Positions 1 to 8,097 of a stretch of 21,836 bases of DNA are shown in pieces (positions within the stretch are counted from its first letter, which is position 1; each line of letters opens with the position of its first letter). A program made the position numbers and the translations under genes. The DNA comes from JAMHZE01 sp964424715 (GTDB lineage Bacteria; Pseudomonadota; Alphaproteobacteria; Rickettsiales; UBA8987). The stretch spans positions 1 through 21,836 of the forward strand of contig CAYRJW010000025.1 in assembly GCA_964424715.1 (NCBI GenBank), in the 5' to 3' direction. The notes under the pieces were generated by a model. It did no database searches, was not told where the DNA came from, and saw only the letters and a list, made by a program, of their open reading frames with translations.

Positions 1-740
1 ACTTCCGCCGCGTTCAGCGCAAGATTCAGGGCGAGGGCCGTTTTACCCATGGAAGGACGGGCGGCGAGTATTAACAGGTCGGAGCGGTTAAAGCCGCCAA
101 GCAGAGCATCAAGATCGGTGTATTTTGTAGCGATACCGCTTATAGAGCCATCTCTTTTAGAGGCGGCATCCGCTACTCTCAGGGCTCCGGCAAGCGATAT
201 TCTGGCCGGCGTGAAGTTGGTCTCGGAATTACCGATGCTTGCGAGGTTGAATAATCTTGTTTCAGGTTTTTCTATCTGCGAGGTGGCAGATTCGTCGCCG
301 GTGGCATTGAAGGAATCTTCCAGTATCTCATTGCCTATCTCAAGCAGTTGGCGGCTTACGTAAAGATTATATACTATCATGCCATAAGAGCGTAAATTTA
401 TTATACCGCTCGCAAGGCTGTATAAACGCAGGAAATAATTATTGCCGCCGGCCAGTTCCATCGCTTCATCATTCTGAAAATGGTTCTTTAAGGTGACCGG
501 ATTGGCGATTATCCCCTTATCGAAAAGGGTGGTTATGACCTGGTATATCTTCTGGTGCAGGGGATCAAAGAAATGTTCCGGCAGCAGGAAATCGGAGATC
601 TTGTTTATTGCTTCATTATTATTGAGGATAGCGCCGATAACGAACTGTTCGGCATCTGTGTTATAGGGAAGTTTTTTAATTCCACCAAGGGTTTGGTCGG
701 ATTGCTTGTTTAAAGCTACAATTTTTTTCTCTGCTTCCAT
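1..740 (-). CDS. dnaB: Replicative DNA helicase DnaB, 5' part (cut by window start)
   Basis: DnaB is the hexameric 5'-3' helicase that unwinds DNA ahead of the replication fork and recruits primase. I translated the minus strand by hand from the ATG at 740. The 246 visible codons stay open to the window edge. The N-terminal helical domain is recognisable (near residues 25-40, YNTDAEQFVIGAILNNNEAI). It is followed by a linker and by the start of the RecA-like ATPase core. The Walker A motif reads ARPSMGKTALAL near the end of the visible part, as in DnaB. The C-terminal half lies outside the window. The gene sits 101 bases downstream of rplI on the same strand, the common rpsF-rpsR-rplI-dnaB order. 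A promoter of its own is likely at 767-794. No strong ribosome-binding site is visible before the ATG. Confidence 0.95.
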   Translation of the reverse strand, partial: MEAEKKIVALNKQSDQTLGGIKKLPYNTDAEQFVIGAILNNNEAINKISDFLLPEHFFDPLHQKIYQVITTLFDKGIIANPVTLKNHFQNDEAMELAGGNNYFLRLYSLASGIINLRSYGMIVYNLYVSRQLLEIGNEILEDSFNATGDESATSQIEKPETRLFNLASIGNSETNFTPARISLAGALRVADAASKRDGSISGIATKYTDLDALLGGFNRSDLLILAARPSMGKTALALNLALNAAE

Positions 741-766
741 TTGAACAAATATTCGGGTGGGAGATT

Positions 767-794
767 ATAATAACCAATAATAGGTTAGTTGCAA
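767..794 (-). promoter_or_regulatory. Putative sigma70-type promoter for dnaB
   Basis: On the minus strand, TTGCAA (789-794) and TATTAT (767-772) are separated by 16 bases, about 27 bases before the dnaB start. The same two hexamers and the same spacing occur before rpsF. This would let dnaB be expressed apart from the ribosomal genes upstream. It was identified by eye only. Confidence 0.5.
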
Positions 795-841
795 GTTAAG
801 AAACCAACAAATGAAACTTGTGAATTTTAGCCGAGAAAAAA

Positions 842-1462
842 CTAGCTGGCAGCAGCTTCAGAAACTTCTTCAGTCGCGGCAGGAGCAGAAACTTCTTCCT
901 GTTTAGCGGCAGCTTCAGTTTTAGTTGCAACGGCTTTAGATACCAGATCACTGTTAACCGTGGTAAGCTGTATCTCGCCGGATTTGAATTTTTTAGCGTT
1001 CTCTTCAGCTTCACCTTCAGAACGTGCAACGTTCAGGTAAACTTCACCGAAAACACCTTCACCAAGATCAACATCTATCTGGTAAACACCGATAAATTTG
1101 ATAGCATAGTTAAGTATAACCTGTTTGCGGGATATATCAGCGCCGGAAACTTTATTCAGGCCATCAGATATTTCAGAGGAATTAACTGCGCCGTATAACC
1201 TGCCATCATCACCGGCCTGTTTAACAACGTTAACAATCTTGTCTTTAATTTTGCCTGAAAGTTTAAGAGCTTCCGCTTCTTTCTTTTTGCTTTGCTCGGT
1301 AAGTTCAGCTTTTTTAGATTCAAATGTTGCTACATTTGAAGTTGTAGCCTGAACAGCTTTACCGTTAGGGATAAGGAAGTTCCTTGCGAAACCTTTTTTC
1401 ACATCGACCACTTCGCCTACAGCGCCTAGTTTCTTATATTTTTCCAGCAGGATAACTTTCAT
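842..1462 (-). CDS. rplI: 50S ribosomal protein L9 with Ala/Glu-rich C-terminal tail
   Basis: L9 is a two-domain protein of the large ribosomal subunit that binds 23S rRNA near the L1 stalk base and helps keep the reading frame. The N-terminus (MKVILLEKYKKLGAVGEVVD, then VKKGFARNFLIPNGKA) is the family signature. At 206 residues it is longer than the roughly 150-residue E. coli protein. The extra length is a low-complexity tail from about residue 175, rich in Ala and Glu. Extended L9 is common in Alphaproteobacteria. It lies 12 bases downstream of rpsR in the rpsF-rpsR-rplI operon. No obvious Shine-Dalgarno sequence precedes it, so translation may depend on coupling to rpsR. Confidence 0.97.
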   Translation of the reverse strand: MKVILLEKYKKLGAVGEVVDVKKGFARNFLIPNGKAVQATTSNVATFESKKAELTEQSKKKEAEALKLSGKIKDKIVNVVKQAGDDGRLYGAVNSSEISDGLNKVSGADISRKQVILNYAIKFIGVYQIDVDLGEGVFGEVYLNVARSEGEAEENAKKFKSGEIQLTTVNSDLVSKAVATKTEAAAKQEEVSAPAATEEVSEAAAS

Positions 1463-1474
1463 GACATTAATTGA

Positions 1475-1768
1475 TTAGTTATTAACAAAAGGGATCAATG
1501 CCAGCAACCTTGCGTTTTTTATAGCTTTTGCAAGCTCACGCTGTTTTTTGGCGCTAACAGAAGTGATTCTGCTAGGAAGGATTTTACCTCTTTCAGAGAT
1601 ATATTGTTTTATAAGTGTAAGGTTTTTATAATCGATAACAGGAGCGCCTTCTGCAGATAGAGGGCATTTTCTGATCCTTTTAGAGAAAACCTGAGGCATC
1701 ATGGCAGGATTTGCTATGAATTTAGCTGCCGCATCGTTCTTTCTGTTATTTTTTCTTGGGAAGGCCAT
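1475..1768 (-). CDS. rpsR: 30S ribosomal protein S18
   Basis: S18 binds 16S rRNA together with S6 in the platform of the small subunit. The 97-residue product contains RKCPLS, IDYKNLTLIKQYISERGKIL and PSRITSVSAKKQRELAKAIK, which are the characteristic S18 blocks in order. The N-terminus is about 20 residues longer than in E. coli and rich in Asn, Lys and Arg. It lies 17 bases after rpsF and 12 before rplI. A purine-rich GGAG lies upstream of its ATG on the minus strand. Its position directly after its partner S6 is the usual operon arrangement. Confidence 0.97.
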   Translation of the reverse strand: MAFPRKNNRKNDAAAKFIANPAMMPQVFSKRIRKCPLSAEGAPVIDYKNLTLIKQYISERGKILPSRITSVSAKKQRELAKAIKNARLLALIPFVNN

Positions 1769-1785
1769 TATATAACTCCGTTTTT

Positions 1786-2097
1786 CTATTCTAGATCAGT
1801 TGTTTCTTTAGAGACTTTCTCAACCCTGATGGTAAGGTCCCTTAATACATCTTCACTTAATTTAAGTTTGCGGCGAAGCTCACTTACAGTTTCAGCGGTT
1901 GCTTCATAGCCAAAATGAACATAGTGACCTTTTTTGCTCTTCTTAACTTTATAAGCAAGATCGCGGAGGCCCCACATTTCTTTTTTAATGATTTTGCCAG
2001 CGGTTTTGATTATATCTTCAAAAGCGTTCGCAACCTTCTCAACATCAGTTGAGGCAAGGTCTGGTCTGCATATTATAGTAGTTTCGTATAGTGCCAT
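1786..2097 (-). CDS. rpsF: 30S ribosomal protein S6
   Basis: S6 is a small-subunit protein that forms a heterodimer with S18 on the central domain of 16S rRNA. The 103-residue product starts MALYETTIICRPDLA and carries the family core WGLRDLAYKVKKSKKGHYVH, followed by the LKLSEDVLRDLTIRVEK strand. The length is normal for the compact form without a long C-terminal tail. It is the first gene of a minus-strand operon (rpsF-rpsR-rplI, then dnaB). A good promoter candidate lies at 2128-2155, back to back with the promoter of the divergent DUF2336 gene. Confidence 0.97.
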   Translation of the reverse strand: MALYETTIICRPDLASTDVEKVANAFEDIIKTAGKIIKKEMWGLRDLAYKVKKSKKGHYVHFGYEATAETVSELRRKLKLSEDVLRDLTIRVEKVSKETTDLE

Positions 2098-2127
2098 AAT
2101 TCCAACAATTTATTAAAATGGAAGCGG

Positions 2128-2155
2128 ATAATACATACAAGAGTTGCCTTTGCAA
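2128..2155 (-). promoter_or_regulatory. Putative sigma70-type promoter for rpsF-rpsR-rplI operon
   Basis: On the minus strand, TTGCAA (2150-2155), a 16-base spacer and TATTAT (2128-2133) lie about 30 bases before the rpsF start. The hexamers and spacing are identical to those before dnaB. The -35 box is only 9 bases from the -35 box of the divergent promoter at 2165-2192, so the two may compete for polymerase. Confidence 0.6.
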
Positions 2156-2164
2156 CAAATATTT

Positions 2165-2192
2165 TTGACTTATTTTATATATTTATTATATA
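2165..2192 (+). promoter_or_regulatory. Putative sigma70-type promoter for the DUF2336 gene
   Basis: TTGACT (2165-2170), a 16-base very AT-rich spacer and TATATA (2187-2192) match the sigma70 pattern. They predict a leader of roughly 55-60 bases before the ATG at 2257. The leader contains an inverted repeat, listed separately. Confidence 0.5.
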
Positions 2193-2198
2193 TCTATT

Positions 2199-2239
2199 GC
2201 TCTAACCGGAAAAATAGAGAAAAATCTAAGGTTTAGAGC
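2199..2239 (+). repeat. Inverted repeat in the leader of the DUF2336 gene
   Basis: GCTCTAA (2199-2205) is complementary to TTAGAGC (2233-2239), with an adjacent CC/GG pair after a one-base bulge and a loop of more than 20 bases. It lies between the putative promoter and the ATG at 2257. It could be an operator or an RNA stem. The loop is long, so a strong hairpin is not assured. Confidence 0.3.
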
Positions 2240-2256
2240 GGATTTACAAGGTTTAT

Positions 2257-3443
2257 ATGTCAGATAAATTAAGTCAGAGCGATGTTGAGTTACTCACGAA
2301 AAGTAAAGATGTTAAGTCAAAAGTAGAGATAATCAACAAAATCTCCACCCAATACCGCAACCGCCAGTTCAGCGATAAGGAAAAGGGCCTGGCCGAAGAG
2401 ATCTTCCGCCTGCTGATGAGATACGCGGAAATAGGCGTCCGTAAGTCCATTGCTGAGAATCTGATGAGCGCTGACCATGTGCCAAGGGATGTGCTACTCT
2501 CGCTCGCCAAGGATATAGACGATGTCTCAAGGCCTATATTAGAATTCTCCGATCTTCTCACTGATGATGACCTTATAGATATAGTCTCAAACACCCAAAG
2601 CACCGAATCCCAGCTTGCGATCGCCCGCCGTGGCACGCTCTCAGAGTCGGTCTCGGCCGTACTTATCGGCACCGAAAAGGGTGAAGTGGCAGAAAGCCTG
2701 CTGAATAACTCCACCGCCAAAATATCTGAGGCGAGCCTTNNNNNNNNNNCTTCGCCAACAAGGAAGAGATAGTAGAGGCCCTTGTTACAAGGGGTTCCAT
2801 CCCGCATGAGCTGGTAGTAGAACTTACCAAGAAGGTCTCCTCGGCCATCCGTGGCAAGCTTGAGAAGAAATATAGCTGCTCGTTCGAGAAGATAGGCACA
2901 TTATTCGCAGAAGGTGGCGAGATAGCGGCGTTCCGCTTCGGTAACATGAAGCTGTTCGGTAATGATCTTATCGACCTGATAAACATGCTGGAACTTAACG
3001 GCCAGCTTGAACAGGCGCTTGATCCCCTGCACGGTAAACTGACATTCATACTTAACGACCTTGAGCCGATAGGCCAGTTCGTACCTATCTCCGCCGTGGC
3101 GATGGGTAATAAAACAATGTTCCAGATATGTATGTCGCGCATAACCGGCGTTAAATATTCAAACATCGCAAAACTGGCGGTCGATCTTGATACCGGCCTT
3201 AAAGCCCTTTACGAAAAAGCGGCATTACCGGCGCCTTTGTTTGATGCCATCAGGTTCTCCATCTTCGTTATAAATAAAATGGATGATGAACATTCCAAGT
3301 TCGGCACCGTGAGAGCAAGGGATTCCCTGCATGAATACATAAAACAGCTTATTACCGAATCCAAAGGCAAAAAGATCCGCAATCTTTCCAACTTTATCTC
3401 CATCGTCCGCAAACATATCGAAAGGGATCAGGGTGAGTGGTAA
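2257..3443 (+). CDS. DUF2336 family protein, interrupted by a 10-N assembly gap
   Basis: A protein of about 395 residues of the DUF2336 family (PF10098), known mainly from Alphaproteobacteria and of unknown function. It starts MSDKLSQSDVELLTKSKD after an AAGG placed five bases upstream. The N-terminal part is helical and HEAT-like, with the pattern 'LxxxxxVRKSIAENLMSADHVPRDVLLSLAKD' (residues about 65-90) and repeated DD..LIDIV helices. Ten N at 2740-2749 shift the frame. After them the protein resumes as FANKEEIVEALVTRGSIPHE and runs to the stop at 3443. The frame change is best explained by the gap length being arbitrary, not by a real frameshift: the true missing length should be 2 modulo 3. 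The family pattern suggests a handful of missing codons. The gene is divergent from rpsF and followed 95 bases later by ileS. Confidence 0.8.
2740..2749. other. Assembly gap (10 N) inside the DUF2336 gene
   Basis: Ten undetermined bases. The reading frame before the gap (frame of 2257) and after it (frame of 3443) differ, so the real distance is not 10. I see no duplicated sequence on the two sides, unlike the obgE gap. Confidence 0.98.
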
Positions 3444-3447
3444 GATT

Positions 3448-3481
3448 AGTTGTCAGTTTTCAGTTGTAAGTTGTCAGTTTT
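3448..3481 (+). repeat. Short direct repeat between DUF2336 gene and ileS
   Basis: The 13-base unit AGTTGTCAGTTTT occurs at 3448-3460 and again at 3469-3481, 21 bases apart, with a partial third copy (CAGTTGTAA) between them. The second copy runs into a T tract and a TATAAT box. Intergenic TTGTCAGTTTTCAG-like strings are of a type seen as short dispersed repeats in many genomes. Here they overlap the likely ileS promoter. Confidence 0.6.
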
Positions 3482-3490
3482 TTTTATAAT
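3464..3490 (+). promoter_or_regulatory. Putative promoter of ileS
   Basis: A perfect TATAAT lies at 3485-3490, about 49 bases before the ileS ATG. The best upstream box is TTGTAA (3464-3469), with a short 15-base spacer of mostly T. The -10 is convincing and the -35 is weak. Confidence 0.4.
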
Positions 3491-3538
3491 AAACTCAATA
3501 AATTAAAGAAACCGTCTTAAAACTGAGAACCGATCTTC

Positions 3539-6500
3539 ATGTCTAAACAAAAACATTATCCTGAAACAACCAGCAGCCCGAATTTTCCGGAAACGGAATC
3601 GCGGGTACTGAAATTCTGGAAAGATAAAAAGATATTCGAGAGATCGGTTTATTCCCTTCCTGAAAAAGCACAAGGCGGAAATGAATTCAGCTTCTTTGAT
3701 GGGCCGCCATTTGCCAACGGCCTGCCACATTACGGCCATTTACTTACATCATGCGTAAAAGATATTTTCGCCCGCTACCAGACCATGCGCGGCCGTCGTG
3801 CCGAGCGTGTCTTCGGCTGGGACTGCCACGGCCTTCCCGCCGAGATGGAAGTTGAGAAGGAACTCGGTATCCGCGGACAGGCTGCCATACAGGAATATGG
3901 AATCGGCAAATTCAACGATGCCTGCCGCAGCTCGGTCATGAAATATACCGGTGAATGGGAACATTATGTTAACCGCATCGGCCGTTGGGTAGATTTTGAA
4001 CATGGCTATAAAACCATGGATAAGAACTACATGGAATCTGTCATATGGGCCTTCTCCGAACTATACAAAAAAGGCCTGATATATGAAGGCCACAAGGTTA
4101 TGCCTTACTCATGGGCCTGCGAAACCCCACTTTCAAATTTTGAAACGAGGCTGGATAATGCTTATCGCGAGAAGACATCTAAATCGGCCTATGTTGCGTT
4201 TGAACTGGCCGATGGCCGCAAGATAGTAGCATGGACAACAACGCCGTGGACACTGCCTTCAAACCTTGCTTTGGCGATAGGTGAAAAGGTAAATTATGTT
4301 GAAGTGGAAAAAGATGGCAAGAAATTCATTCTTTCAAAGAATTGCGTTTCAAAACTATTCCCTGAAGAAGACTTAAAAGTTTCAGACATCAATTATAAAG
4401 ACCTGCTCGGCCTAAAATACAACCCACTATTCCCATATTTCGAAAAAGATAAGCGCGGTGGCAAGAATGCGTTCACTATAATAGAAGGTGATTTTGTTTC
4501 TGATGAGGATGGCACTGGTGTTGTGCATATCGCGCCGGGCTTTGGTGAGGACGATCAGCGCGTGGCGGAAGCTAACGGTATCTGCCTGCCGGATAATGGC
4601 GGGATAATCTGCCCGGTTGATGAAGCGGGTAAATTTACTTACGAAATTCCAGATTTATATACTATGCCAAATTTAGAAAAGATCCATGAGTGGGAGGGTG
4701 TAGTTTCTTTTAAAATTCCAGAAAAGCCTAAAAACCTTCCAGAGGCAGAATCTTATACTTTCATTGTCTCTAAAAAAGGAGATTATTTAGTATTAGATAA
4801 AAAATTATATTTTGTAATTATTAATAGCAATTGTTATATCTCACCTGATTATTCTTGGCTTAGTGGAAGTATAATAAATTGGTATTTTAATACATTATCG
4901 GGAAAATGGGATGGCAAAGAATGGGGGCCTGCGTTAGTAAAATCTGAAGAAGTTTTAAATGTTTTTGGAAAAGAATTTTGCGAGAAAAATAACATAGATT
5001 TAAATATTGAATATCAAGGCTGTTATTCAAAAATAGATGAAGATAAAAAGGAAGTATATTTTTACCCTAAGCTCTATATAGAGCTGGATTCTTTGGATAG
5101 TTATGGGATATCTCCTGTTATCTTGTTAAAGGGTCTGAATGTAATGCAGGATACAAATAAGAATCCTGATGAGCCATATAAAGAAGACCAGCTGAAAAAA
5201 TATGGCCTTGCGAATTTGCGCATCATAGATTTCCTGAAAGAGACCCACGCGCTTATCAAGCAGGAAGATTATGTACATAATTACCCGCATTGCTGGCGTA
5301 CCGATACACCACTTATATATAAGGCCGTGCCAAGCTGGTATGTGAAAGTTACCGCATTCAAAGATAGAATGGTGGAACTTAACCACCAGCAGATAAACTG
5401 GATACCTTCACACATACGCGATGGCCAGTTCGGTAAATGGCTTGAGAACGCGCATGACTGGGCTATTTCCCGTAACCGTTTCTGGGGCTCGCCTATTCCG
5501 ATATGGCGCAGTAACAACCCGAAGAACAAAAAATTATATGTATTCGGTTCCATAAAAGAGCTGGAGGAATTCTTTGGCGTTGCAGTTAATGATCTTCACC
5601 GCCCGTTCATTGATGAGCTTACCAAACCTGACCCTGAGGATAGCAAATATATCATAAAACGCGTACCGGAAGTTCTGGATTGCTGGTTTGAATCCGGTTC
5701 CATGCCTTTTGCCGAGCTGCACTACCCGTTCGAGAATCAGGAAAAATTCGCCAGCCGTTTCCCGGCGGATTTCATTGTGGAATATGTCGCACAAACACGG
5801 GGCTGGTTCTATACGCTTATGGTACTTTCAACCGCTTTGTTCGATAAAGCTCCATTTAAAAACTGTATATGCCACGGTGTTATACTCGGTGAACCAACCA
5901 AGAACCCTGATACCGGAAAACTGGAAAAACAAAAACTTTCCAAGCGTCTTAAAAATTATCCTGACCCTATCGAAGTATTCAACACTTCCGGCGCGGATGC
6001 AATGCGCTGGCTGCTGATATCCTCAACCGTGATGAGCGGTGGTGAGCTTACCATCTCTAAGGATGGTTCCGATATACGCGATGCGGTTCGTCTTGTTATA
6101 AAACCGATCTGGAATGCGTATCACTTCTTCTGCCTGTATGCGAATTCCGATGGCATTCAGGCGCAGGAAAAATTCACCTCTGATAATCTGATGGACAGAT
6201 ATATCTTAGCAAAACTGAAATTCGCGGTTGATGAGATAAGAACATCGCTTGATAATTATTACACCAACACCGCCTGCCAGGCCGTTGAGGATTTCAGTGA
6301 GGTTTTAAATAACTGGTATATACGCCGCAGCCGTGACAGGTTCTGGAGCGGCAATGCAGATGCAGATAAGATATCTGCTTATAATACTTTATATACCTGC
6401 TTAGTTACAATATCCAAAGCAGCAGCGCCACTTGCGCCATATCTGTTTGAAGAGGTATTCAAAGGACTTACCGGAAAAGAATCTGTGCATCTGGAAAAAT

Positions 6501-7258
6501 TCCCTGATATTTCTGCATTGAAGGATGACCATATCTTGGTTCTTACCATGGATAAAGTGCGTGAGATATGTAACGCGGGGTTAGGTATAAGGAACAAGGA
6601 AAACGCCAAGGTCCGCCAGCCGCTTGCTTCAGCGAACGTTNNNNNNNNNNCCATAAAATATGACCTGAAACCTCTGGGCGATATAATAGCTGATGAGCTG
6701 AATGTTAAAAAAGTGATATTCTCCAGCGATCTTGGTGAAAAGGCAGAATTAAAACTGAATCTGAATTTCCCGGTGCTTGGCAAAAGGCTTCCTCATAAAG
6801 TTAAGGAACTCATCCCTGCGGTTAAACAGGGCAAGTGGAAAATGCTGGATGGCGGCGGCGTTGAGGTGCTTGATGAAAAACTTGATGCAAGCGAATATAA
6901 CCTGAACCTTGAACCTAAGAATAAAAAAGGTGCAGCTTCCATTAACAGTAATGATGCAGTTATCGAGCTTGATCTGAACATAACCGAAGAATTGAAAAGC
7001 GAAGGCATCGCGCGTGATATAGTGCGTGCTATCCAGCAGGCCAGGAAAGAGGCTGACCTCAATATAACCGACAGGATAAATATTTCCTTAAAGGTCCCAG
7101 CCATTTTCGAAGCGGCAATCAAAGCAAATTCCGCCTATATATCGGAACAGACACTGGCAATATCGGTTGAGACTGATGGCAAAACCTACCAACGTTTTAA
7201 AAATAATTACAAAATTGACGACGCAGATATAGAAATATCTTTTGATGTTAATAATTAA
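3539..7258 (+). CDS. ileS: Isoleucyl-tRNA synthetase, eukaryote-like type, with a ~158-residue insertion
   Basis: IleRS charges tRNA-Ile and edits misactivated valine. The class I signatures are HYGH (residues 64-67, within FFDGPPFANGLPHYGHLLTS) and KLSKR (799-803). Editing-domain blocks (TTTPWTLPSNLALAI; DGTGVVHIAPGFGEDDQRV) and core blocks (YPHCWRTDTPLIYKAVPSW; CWFESGSMPFAELHYPFE; QTRGWFYTLMVLSTALF) follow in order. The C-terminal part has KVRQPLAS and IIADELNVKKV. The sequence style is the long eukaryote-like form that I recall from Rickettsia. At 1239 residues it is about 150 longer than that form. Residues about 373-530, encoded by 4655-5128, are an AT-rich insertion between IPDL and KGLNVMQ. 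Ten N at 6641-6650 stay in frame. No strong Shine-Dalgarno sequence is visible. cvpA follows 18 bases after the stop. Confidence 0.95.
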   Translation: MSKQKHYPETTSSPNFPETESRVLKFWKDKKIFERSVYSLPEKAQGGNEFSFFDGPPFANGLPHYGHLLTSCVKDIFARYQTMRGRRAERVFGWDCHGLPAEMEVEKELGIRGQAAIQEYGIGKFNDACRSSVMKYTGEWEHYVNRIGRWVDFEHGYKTMDKNYMESVIWAFSELYKKGLIYEGHKVMPYSWACETPLSNFETRLDNAYREKTSKSAYVAFELADGRKIVAWTTTPWTLPSNLALAIGEKVNYVEVEKDGKKFILSKNCVSKLFPEEDLKVSDINYKDLLGLKYNPLFPYFEKDKRGGKNAFTIIEGDFVSDEDGTGVVHIAPGFGEDDQRVAEANGICLPDNGGIICPVDEAGKFTYEIPDLYTMPNLEKIHEWEGVVSFKIPEKPKNLPEAESYTFIVSKKGDYLVLDKKLYFVIINSNCYISPDYSWLSGSIINWYFNTLSGKWDGKEWGPALVKSEEVLNVFGKEFCEKNNIDLNIEYQGCYSKIDEDKKEVYFYPKLYIELDSLDSYGISPVILLKGLNVMQDTNKNPDEPYKEDQLKKYGLANLRIIDFLKETHALIKQEDYVHNYPHCWRTDTPLIYKAVPSWYVKVTAFKDRMVELNHQQINWIPSHIRDGQFGKWLENAHDWAISRNRFWGSPIPIWRSNNPKNKKLYVFGSIKELEEFFGVAVNDLHRPFIDELTKPDPEDSKYIIKRVPEVLDCWFESGSMPFAELHYPFENQEKFASRFPADFIVEYVAQTRGWFYTLMVLSTALFDKAPFKNCICHGVILGEPTKNPDTGKLEKQKLSKRLKNYPDPIEVFNTSGADAMRWLLISSTVMSGGELTISKDGSDIRDAVRLVIKPIWNAYHFFCLYANSDGIQAQEKFTSDNLMDRYILAKLKFAVDEIRTSLDNYYTNTACQAVEDFSEVLNNWYIRRSRDRFWSGNADADKISAYNTLYTCLVTISKAAAPLAPYLFEEVFKGLTGKESVHLEKFPDISALKDDHILVLTMDKVREICNAGLGIRNKENAKVRQPLASANVXXXXIKYDLKPLGDIIADELNVKKVIFSSDLGEKAELKLNLNFPVLGKRLPHKVKELIPAVKQGKWKMLDGGGVEVLDEKLDASEYNLNLEPKNKKGAASINSNDAVIELDLNITEELKSEGIARDIVRAIQQARKEADLNITDRINISLKVPAIFEAAIKANSAYISEQTLAISVETDGKTYQRFKNNYKIDDADIEISFDVNN
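4655..5128 (+). other. AT-rich in-frame insertion within ileS (~158 codons)
   Basis: This segment separates EIPDL from KGLNVMQ, which are adjacent in the long-form IleRS proteins I know. Its base use differs from the flanks: 4801-4860 has 13 G+C in 60, while 5221-5280 has 24 in 60, by hand count. It favours TTA, TTT, ATT and AAT codons and is rich in Tyr, Trp, Asn and Lys. It keeps the frame and has no stop. I recognise no domain. There are no intein splice blocks and no LAGLIDADG or GIY-YIG motif. Boundaries are approximate to a few codons. Confidence 0.75.
6641..6650. other. Assembly gap (10 N) inside ileS
   Basis: Ten N in the anticodon-binding part of ileS, after VRQPLASANV and before IKYDLKPLGDIIADELNVKK. 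The frame is kept across the gap, so the real length is 1 modulo 3 and probably close to that shown, judging from the spacing between these blocks in IleRS. Confidence 0.98.
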
Positions 7259-7276
7259 TTTGTAACCTTTAGAGTA

Positions 7277-8056
7277 ATGTTCACCCAATTTGACATAATC
7301 GTTTCGTTCATAATCCTGTTATTCATGACCTTCGGGTTATTCAAGGGAGCTATCCGCAGTATTCTTGGGTTAGGGAAATGGTATGGTTCGGGCGTGCTTA
7401 CCATTTTATTCTATCCACAGGTAAGGGATGTAGTTGCCCAGTATATACAGCCGGGGATGATAGTTAACGGTGTTGCGGTGTTTGTAACCTATATAGTCGC
7501 CCTGATAGCCCTTTCGATCGTGATAGGGATCTTCGTTGCGGCCCTTGGCGGCACGGTCGGCGGCCCTGGCGATAGATTGCTGGGCGCGGCGGTCGGCGTT
7601 ACCATAGGCGCTATCATTGCCTCAACCGGTCATTATTTTATCAGGAGTTTCAATGGCGGTACGGATCCTGATCTACTAAAAAAAGGTTCCACATATGAAC
7701 TTACCTCAAAAGGCGCAGATAAATTACAGGAATATTTCAAGGATATAGTGAGCAAAATGGGCTCTGATATGGGTATGATGAAATCCATGGACCCAAGCGG
7801 CGGGCTTGCCGATAAGATAAAGCAGTTCCAGACCTCCACCGGCTCCCAGATAGATTTTGATAAGCTTAAAGAGGCGGTAAGGCTGATGAAAGAAGAAGGT
7901 ATGGAGCCAAGCCAGATAAAAGATATGATCAATATCCAGGATTATATGGCTTTGCCAAACGGTGAGGCAAGTGCTATAGTCAATGATACCATGAACAAGA
8001 TCAAAAATGTTCAGGGTGATATAGAAGCTCCTGTAGCTTATGATGATCAGGAATAG
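7277..8056 (+). CDS. cvpA: CvpA family membrane protein with long C-terminal extension
   Basis: CvpA proteins are small inner-membrane proteins, named for colicin V production, with roles linked to envelope homeostasis; their molecular activity is unclear. The first about 120 residues hold four hydrophobic segments (near 5-22, 33-50, 60-90 and 100-118). They contain family features: FDIIVSFIILLFMTFGLFKG at the N-terminus and GPGDRLLGAAVGVTIGAIIA. The remaining about 130 residues are soluble and rich in Met, Lys and Asp, with predicted helices (SKMGSDMGMMKSMDPSGG; LKEAVRLMKEEGMEPSQIKD). The total of 259 exceeds the roughly 160-220 usual for the family. The gene lies 18 bases after ileS and 41 before obgE, so it is probably in one transcript with them. 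Confidence 0.85.
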   Translation: MFTQFDIIVSFIILLFMTFGLFKGAIRSILGLGKWYGSGVLTILFYPQVRDVVAQYIQPGMIVNGVAVFVTYIVALIALSIVIGIFVAALGGTVGGPGDRLLGAAVGVTIGAIIASTGHYFIRSFNGGTDPDLLKKGSTYELTSKGADKLQEYFKDIVSKMGSDMGMMKSMDPSGGLADKIKQFQTSTGSQIDFDKLKEAVRLMKEEGMEPSQIKDMINIQDYMALPNGEASAIVNDTMNKIKNVQGDIEAPVAYDDQE

Positions 8057-8097
8057 GAAGCTCTGAAATTTATAATTGATTATCTTAAAATATTTTT

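Noticed and set aside
49..363. 104-residue plus-strand frame at the left edge
   Set aside because: It is antisense to dnaB, whose Walker A and N-terminal domain are clear on the minus strand.
2257..3443. Two separate genes on either side of the gap (2257-2772 and 2946-3443)
   Set aside because: The protein continues smoothly in DUF2336 style on both sides of the 10 N, and FANKEEIVEALVTRGSIPHE is encoded before 2946. The split comes only from the arbitrary gap length.
4655..5128. Intein inside ileS
   Set aside because: The segment does not begin with Cys or Ser at the splice position, does not end with His-Asn before Cys/Ser/Thr, and has no homing endonuclease motif.
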